From Canna indica (taxonomy: Eukaryota > Streptophyta > Magnoliopsida > Zingiberales > Cannaceae), in NCBI GenBank assembly GCA_034359265.1, contig CP136890.1, positions 86,267,501 through 86,331,500 on the forward strand: a stretch of 64,000 nt of DNA, given 5' to 3'. Positions within the stretch are counted from its first letter, which is position 1, and each line of letters opens with the position of its first letter. A program made the translations under genes and the position numbers. Below, in pieces: positions 59,449 through 64,000 of the stretch. Under the pieces are notes generated by a model. That model had not been told where the DNA came from. It ran no database searches and saw only the letters and a program-made list of their open reading frames with translations.

Positions 59449-60843
59449 ATGGCTTCTCTGCCGGACACTAGTAAGAGCTTTAAAATAGAGCGCCACAACA
59501 GTTACCTCCTCCGCCGGATCAACAGTGCCAAGATCCTCAACGCCTCCTCCCACCTCCTCTTTCGCGCCTCCATCCTCGCCACCGTAGTGCTTATCCTCCT
59601 CTTCACTCTCCACTACCCACCTCTCCTCCTCTCCGGTTCCGCCTCCGGCTCCTCCGCCGCCGCCCACTCCAACCACCGCAGCCTCCTCGCCTCCTCCGCA
59701 GTCAGCTACGGTGGCGCCGCATGGGAGCGTGAGGTCCGCCGCTCCGCCACTCCGCACCGCCCCTCGGGCTTTACCGTGCTCGTCACGGGCGCTGCCGGCT
59801 TTGTCGGCACGCACTGCTCGCTCGCATTGAAGAAGCGCGGCGACGGCGTGGTCGGCCTTGACAACTTTAATTCCTACTATGACCCCTCCCTCAAGCGCGC
59901 GCGGCAGGCCCTCCTCGCTCGCCATGGCGTCCTCGTGCTCGAGGCCGATATCAACGACGCCGCGCTCCTTGCCAAGCTCTTCGACGTCGTGCCGTTCACC
60001 CACGTTCTCCACCTTGCTGCCCAGGCCGGCGTCCGCTACGCCATGCGCAACCCGCAGTCCTACGTCGCCTCCAACGTAGCCGGCCTGGTCGCCCTCTTCG
60101 AGGTCGCCGCTAAGCACGCCGACCCCCAGCCGGCAATCGTCTGGGCCTCCTCCTCCTCCGTCTACGGCCTCAACACCGAGACCCCCTTCTCCGAGCTCCA
60201 CCGTACCGACCGACCGGCGTCGCTCTACGCCGCGACCAAGAAGGCCGGCGAGGCCATCGCGCACACCTACAACCACATCTACGGCCTCTCCATCACCGGC
60301 CTGCGCTTCTTCACCGTCTACGGCCCCTGGGGACGCCCGGACATGGCCTACTTCTCCTTCACCAACGACATCCTCTCGGGCAAGCCCATCACCCTCTTCC
60401 GCAAGCACGACGGCACCGCCGTGCAGCGCGACTTCACCTTCATCGACGATGTCGTCAAGGGCTGCCTCGGCGCGCTCGACACCGCGACTCCGAGCACCGG
60501 AAGCGGTGGCAAGAAGCGGGCGCCCGCCCAACTGCGGGTCTACAACCTCGGCAACACCTCGCCGGTGCCGGTGGCGAAGATGGTCGGAATCCTCGAGAAC
60601 CTCCTCGGGAAGAAGGCGAATAAGAAGACGGTGACGCTGCCCCAGAATGGGGACGTGCCCTACACTCACGCCAACGTGAGCTTGGCCGAGTCTGACTTCG
60701 GCTACCGGCCGACCATCGATCTTACCACCGGCCTGAAGAAGTTCGTGAAGTGGTACGTGGAGTACTACGGAGTGAAGACTGGCAAGCACATCGACGACAA
60801 GAAGAAGACCGAGGAGGAGGAAGGGGAGGCAGCGTCAGCCTAA
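59449..60843 (+). CDS. GAE: UDP-glucuronate 4-epimerase
   Basis: Intact 464-residue, intronless gene for the enzyme converting UDP-glucuronic acid to UDP-galacturonic acid, the precursor of pectin. Residues 36-60 form one hydrophobic signal-anchor, placing it as a type II Golgi membrane protein with the catalytic part in the lumen. An extended short-chain dehydrogenase/reductase fold follows: the NAD-binding glycine motif TGAAGFVG (Gly114, 117, 120), the HLAAQAGVRYAM segment (188-199), the WASSSSVYG serine region (232-240) and the catalytic YxxxK at Tyr260/Lys264. RFFTVYGPWGRPDMA and QRDFTFIDDV are family signatures. Length and lack of introns match plant GAE genes. It ends in a Lys/Glu-rich tail. 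The ATG follows GGAA and begins MASLPDTSKSFKIERHNSYL, a usual GAE start. Codons are strongly G/C-ending, unlike the surrounding DNA. Which GAE paralogue it is cannot be told here. Confidence 0.96.
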   Translation: MASLPDTSKSFKIERHNSYLLRRINSAKILNASSHLLFRASILATVVLILLFTLHYPPLLLSGSASGSSAAAHSNHRSLLASSAVSYGGAAWEREVRRSATPHRPSGFTVLVTGAAGFVGTHCSLALKKRGDGVVGLDNFNSYYDPSLKRARQALLARHGVLVLEADINDAALLAKLFDVVPFTHVLHLAAQAGVRYAMRNPQSYVASNVAGLVALFEVAAKHADPQPAIVWASSSSVYGLNTETPFSELHRTDRPASLYAATKKAGEAIAHTYNHIYGLSITGLRFFTVYGPWGRPDMAYFSFTNDILSGKPITLFRKHDGTAVQRDFTFIDDVVKGCLGALDTATPSTGSGGKKRAPAQLRVYNLGNTSPVPVAKMVGILENLLGKKANKKTVTLPQNGDVPYTHANVSLAESDFGYRPTIDLTTGLKKFVKWYVEYYGVKTGKHIDDKKKTEEEEGEAASA

Positions 60844-62059
60844 TTTATGATCAAGAATTAAATTAATCGCCATGATCGCGTTCACTTCAAGTGTATCTAC
60901 TGCTTCCAATTATACTTTAGTTCTTATTTATTATTATTACCAACAAAAAAAGTAATTAAGGCTAGCAATCCATGTCAATAAAGATGATGATGAGGGAAGA
61001 CAAGAAGAAAGAGAGCAAAAGAGAGGAACCAGGACTGAAGAAGAAGATGATGACGTCATGGTTCCTTCTGCCTTCTTTTTCTCTCTAAATTTTATGATCA
61101 GTATAGTTTCTTTTTTGTCTAGTACTTTTGTCAATGTGAAGATTGCTGGCTTTTACTGTGGGATGTAAATCCACACACAGTTCTACGTCAGTTGTAATCA
61201 ACATGTTCATATTTCTATCTCTCTCTCTCTCACACTCGAATGTGTTATTTAATTAATTAGCTTTGGAATTGGAGATATATATTGGTGATAGTGCAATTTA
61301 ATTAGCGGATGCAATTAATTAAGTTGATTCAAGATTTCTTGGATCTTAAAACATTGTCTAGGAAATGGTGTTTGGCGAGAAGTCAATTCGGGGTTTAACT
61401 AGTTGGCTGGTGACTTGGAATTAATTAAAGATGAAAAGATCTCTCCACTTCACTTTGATCAAAGTTATTAGTCAACAGTTCGCCATTGATCAACCAGTCC
61501 ACTCATTCACTTTTTTGATTCAGACATCAATTCTTTTCCAGCAAATAAAGGTGAAGATGTCCCTTCATTAATTTATAAGACTAATTAGGAACATATAGAA
61601 CGCCAAAGCTTCTTATCAGGTTGTCCTACAAAGCTTGTTTTCGGTGGCTGTCACTGCTGAATTAGTTATAATCCAGAATTTGAGCAAATAGCAAATGATT
61701 AATGTGTTCCAGTTGTAGAAAATAATGATGAGCAATTCCCTGAAATCATGATATGGATTCGGCACATGAAATAGAGAATTTTCCAAATCCATAATTCTTT
61801 ACCTAAAAGGCCGGACTTTACGTTGAGTTGAACCGAAAGTTTTCGGTCAGCATAAGTTGAACCGAAAGTTTGGTTCAACCAAAAACTTTTTGAGTTAACC
61901 CGTCGAACCAGTTTCAATCCGATTTTTTTACCGATGTTATTTACCGGGTTAACTTTATCTACTCCCTTTTTACCATTGTCTGTATATATGTACGCTACGT
62001 CTTCTTCCTTGCCTTTGTGTTTTCTTCCTCGATGTTGGAGCTTCTTCTCGTAAACATCT
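60844..62059. other. 3' region of the epimerase gene and intergenic DNA
   Basis: Presumed 3' untranslated region from 60844. A perfect TGACGTCA palindrome lies at 61051-61058 and a (CT)n tract at 61217-61233. GTTGAACCGAAAGTTT is repeated near 61831 and 61857, with an inverted partner, suggesting a small MITE-like piece. No gene seen. Confidence 0.5.
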
Positions 62060-64000
62060 TGTTGAGGAGTCGTTGCCATAGTTGTCAAAAACGTGTGTAT
62101 ATGCGCAGCAAATTTTAATGTAGCGCGTGCTACGCTGCGCTATATATAACGCAGTAGCACAGCATAGCAAAAAGTGCGCTACGTTGAAATCATGTAGTTT
62201 TTTTCTTCTATGTTTTTTTTTTTTGAAGGCCAAGGGTTTTTTAGAAGGCAAAATGTTTTTGGAAAGACCAAAAGTGTTTTGGGAAAGCCTAAGATTTTTT
62301 TGGGAATACCAAGAGTTTTCTAGCAGGATATATAGCAGACTGAGTTTTTCTAGAATGCCAAGGGTCATTTTTGGAAGGTGCAGGTAGTCAAAAAATCAAA
62401 TTACACACAAGCTCATTTCTCTTTCTCCCCACACGTATGCTCTTCCTCCACTCTTATGCATCAGTTCCAGCAGCAAGCAGCCTTGCAACCCAAAATTTTT
62501 CTTCATCTCCTAGGTTATTTTCTACTCTTATTTCTCATTTTGTCCACTTTTTTTTTTTTGCTACCAGTTTATCTTTTTTACTTTTTTTTCTTTTATCTTC
62601 ATTTTAAACTCTTTTCCCATCTTACTTTTTTGTTGTCTTTTTCCCTTCTTTTGGCTCTCTTTTTTATCTTTCTAATTGCAATAGCTAAGTAATTTTTTTT
62701 TATACAGAGTTATGAAATGTTTTGTAACTGTTCTCAAATTACTTTGCTGAAATTTGGTGTTTGTTCTGAAATTTTCTACCAAATATGTTCTATTATGACA
62801 TTCTTTGCTGAATATTGAATGTTTGAAAATTCTTTGAACTTTGTGAACATTTGCTCAATATTTTCTAAATGTTTGTTGAATATTTTGATTCCTGAAATTC
62901 TTTGTGATTTTTTTTGAGAATATTCTTGTTGAATATACTCTAAAATTTTTGTTGATTTTGCAACAAGGAAGATTGAAGAATATCAACTGGTTCATCAAGT
63001 AGGGGAAAAAAGGATCCCGGATGGGATCATGACACTTTAGTCAATCATGGGAAGGCTACTGACGGTATTAAATGCAACTATTGTGGCAAAATTACCAAGG
63101 GAGGGATTTCTAGGCATAAAGAGCATTTTGTTGGGGGATATAGAAATGCTACAGCTTGTAAAAATGTCCCTGATTATGTGAAAGTTGAGATGAAAGAACA
63201 TATGGAAGCAAGAAAACAAGCAAATAATGCAATGGATTCAGTGCCTCATTTTGATGAGCTTGTTGAAGAAGAAGAGGATGAAGAGATGTCTAATATCATA
63301 TCTCAAGGAAAGAGACCAGCGGTATGCCGGTATCTTCCTCAAGTCAACCAATTTTTGAACAATCAAAAAAATCAAAATAAATTGCATCGGGTCCTATTAG
63401 TTGGTATTTTAGAAAGGATGGCGAGACAAACATGATGAAGCAGCAAGGTGGTGCGAAAGCTAAAGAGTATGTTAATGCTAATTAGAAAAAATATTGAGAA
63501 GATGCAGTGCAAAAGTTTGCTAGGTGGATGTATGATGTCGGGATCTCATTCAATGCAATTAAATATGATAGCTTCAAGCTTATGATTGAAGCAATTCGCA
63601 ATATGGTCCAGGCATGAAACCTCCAACTTATCATGAGGTGAGAGTGACTTGTTTGAATAAGGAGGTCGAACACACAAAGTTGTTTTTGAAAGGCCACGAA
63701 GAAGAGAAGCCAACTTTGGTTGTAGTTTAATGACAGATGATTAGAGAGACAAAAAAGGGAGGTCACTGATCAATTTTTTAGTGAATACTCCAGAAGAATG
63801 CATGTTTGTTGGATCAATTAATGCATCTAGCTATTCTCACACAGTTGAAAAAATATTTGAGCTACTTGACAGATTTGTGCAGCGCATTTGGGAGAAGAAT
63901 GTTGTTCAAGTTGTCATCGATAGTGCAAGTTCAAATGTTGCAGCCGGCAAGTACTTGATGGAGAAATATCCACACTTGTTTTGGTCTCCATGTGCTGCAC
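62060..64000 (+). mobile_element. hAT transposon, 5' part, running off the window
   Basis: Probable left end near CATAGTTGTCAAAAACGTGT (62078), followed by a subterminal region of GCGCTAC/GTAGCGC motifs and then a transposase pseudogene. The right end is beyond 64000, so the boundaries are not confirmed. Confidence 0.6.
63013..64000 (+). pseudogene. hAT transposase (BED finger and DUF659), decayed and partial
   Basis: The first frame opens DPGWDHDTLVNHGKATDGIK, then CNYCGKITKGGISRHKEHF (a BED-type zinc finger) and runs to a stop at 63435. After a frame change near 63360, pieces of the DUF659 domain follow in several frames: ISWYFRKDGETNM, GISFNAIKYDSFKLMIEAI, KPPTYHEVRVTCLNKEVEH, LINFLVNTPEECMFV, ASSYSHTVEKIFELLDRFV, VVQVVIDSASSNVAAGKYLM. 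Stops and frameshifts make it non-functional. It belongs to a different subgroup from the element at 5303-7225, whose finger reads differently. The dimerisation domain would lie beyond the window. Confidence 0.75.

Noticed and set aside
59437..60789. 450-residue minus-strand frame opposite GAE
   Set aside because: Antisense shadow caused by G/C-ending codons; its Gly/Glu/Val-rich sequence matches no family.

Overview
This is a stretch of a plant nuclear genome, very probably a flowering plant and possibly a monocot. The evidence is spliced genes with GT-AG introns, plant-type transposon families, and an intronless UDP-glucuronate 4-epimerase gene whose third codon positions are strongly G/C-biased, as is common in commelinid monocots. 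I cannot name the species. Only three host genes can be supported. About half of the window is transposon-derived, and the rest is AT-rich intergenic or intronic DNA.

Layout. 1-1165: two LINE 3' ends on the + strand. 1340-9001 (minus): a two-exon trypsin-like protease gene. Its roughly 6 kb intron splits one Arg codon and holds a decayed LINE reverse transcriptase (3672-4340) and a decayed hAT transposase (5303-7225). 10454-16844 (minus): a nearly full-length L1-type LINE between perfect 16-bp target-site duplications. 18289-18931: a possible MITE. 19253-22938 (+): a two-exon gene for a 48-residue protein with a 3.5 kb intron. 22939-32212: AT-rich intergenic DNA with two hAT-type MITEs (26153-26424 and 28079-28570).

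32213-40066 and 48832-55756 are two related CACTA (En/Spm) elements on the same strand. Each carries a broken TNP2-like transposase followed by a broken second (TNPA/Ptta-like) gene, subterminal repeats of the AGCCGTTGC type and a 26-bp tandem repeat. The first also carries a nested 711-bp hAT MITE with an 8-bp duplication; the second is the matching empty site. Between them lies 42243-45374, a Mutator-like element with long inverted arms and a perfect 9-bp duplication. Its arms and interior contain pieces of a receptor-like kinase gene (Pack-MULE style). A copia-type solo LTR (42774-44325, perfect 5-bp duplication) has landed inside its tandem-repeat core. Three copies of a small tRNA-like SINE lie at 45.8, 46.5 and 48.5 kb.

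55757-59294 is intergenic with a LINE tail. 59449-60843 (+) is an intact UDP-glucuronate 4-epimerase (GAE) gene for pectin precursor synthesis. 62060-64000 is the start of another decayed hAT transposon that runs off the window.

The three host genes (protease, microprotein, epimerase) show no sign of working in one pathway. The main story is a nest of transposons whose order of insertion can partly be read from intact target-site duplications.
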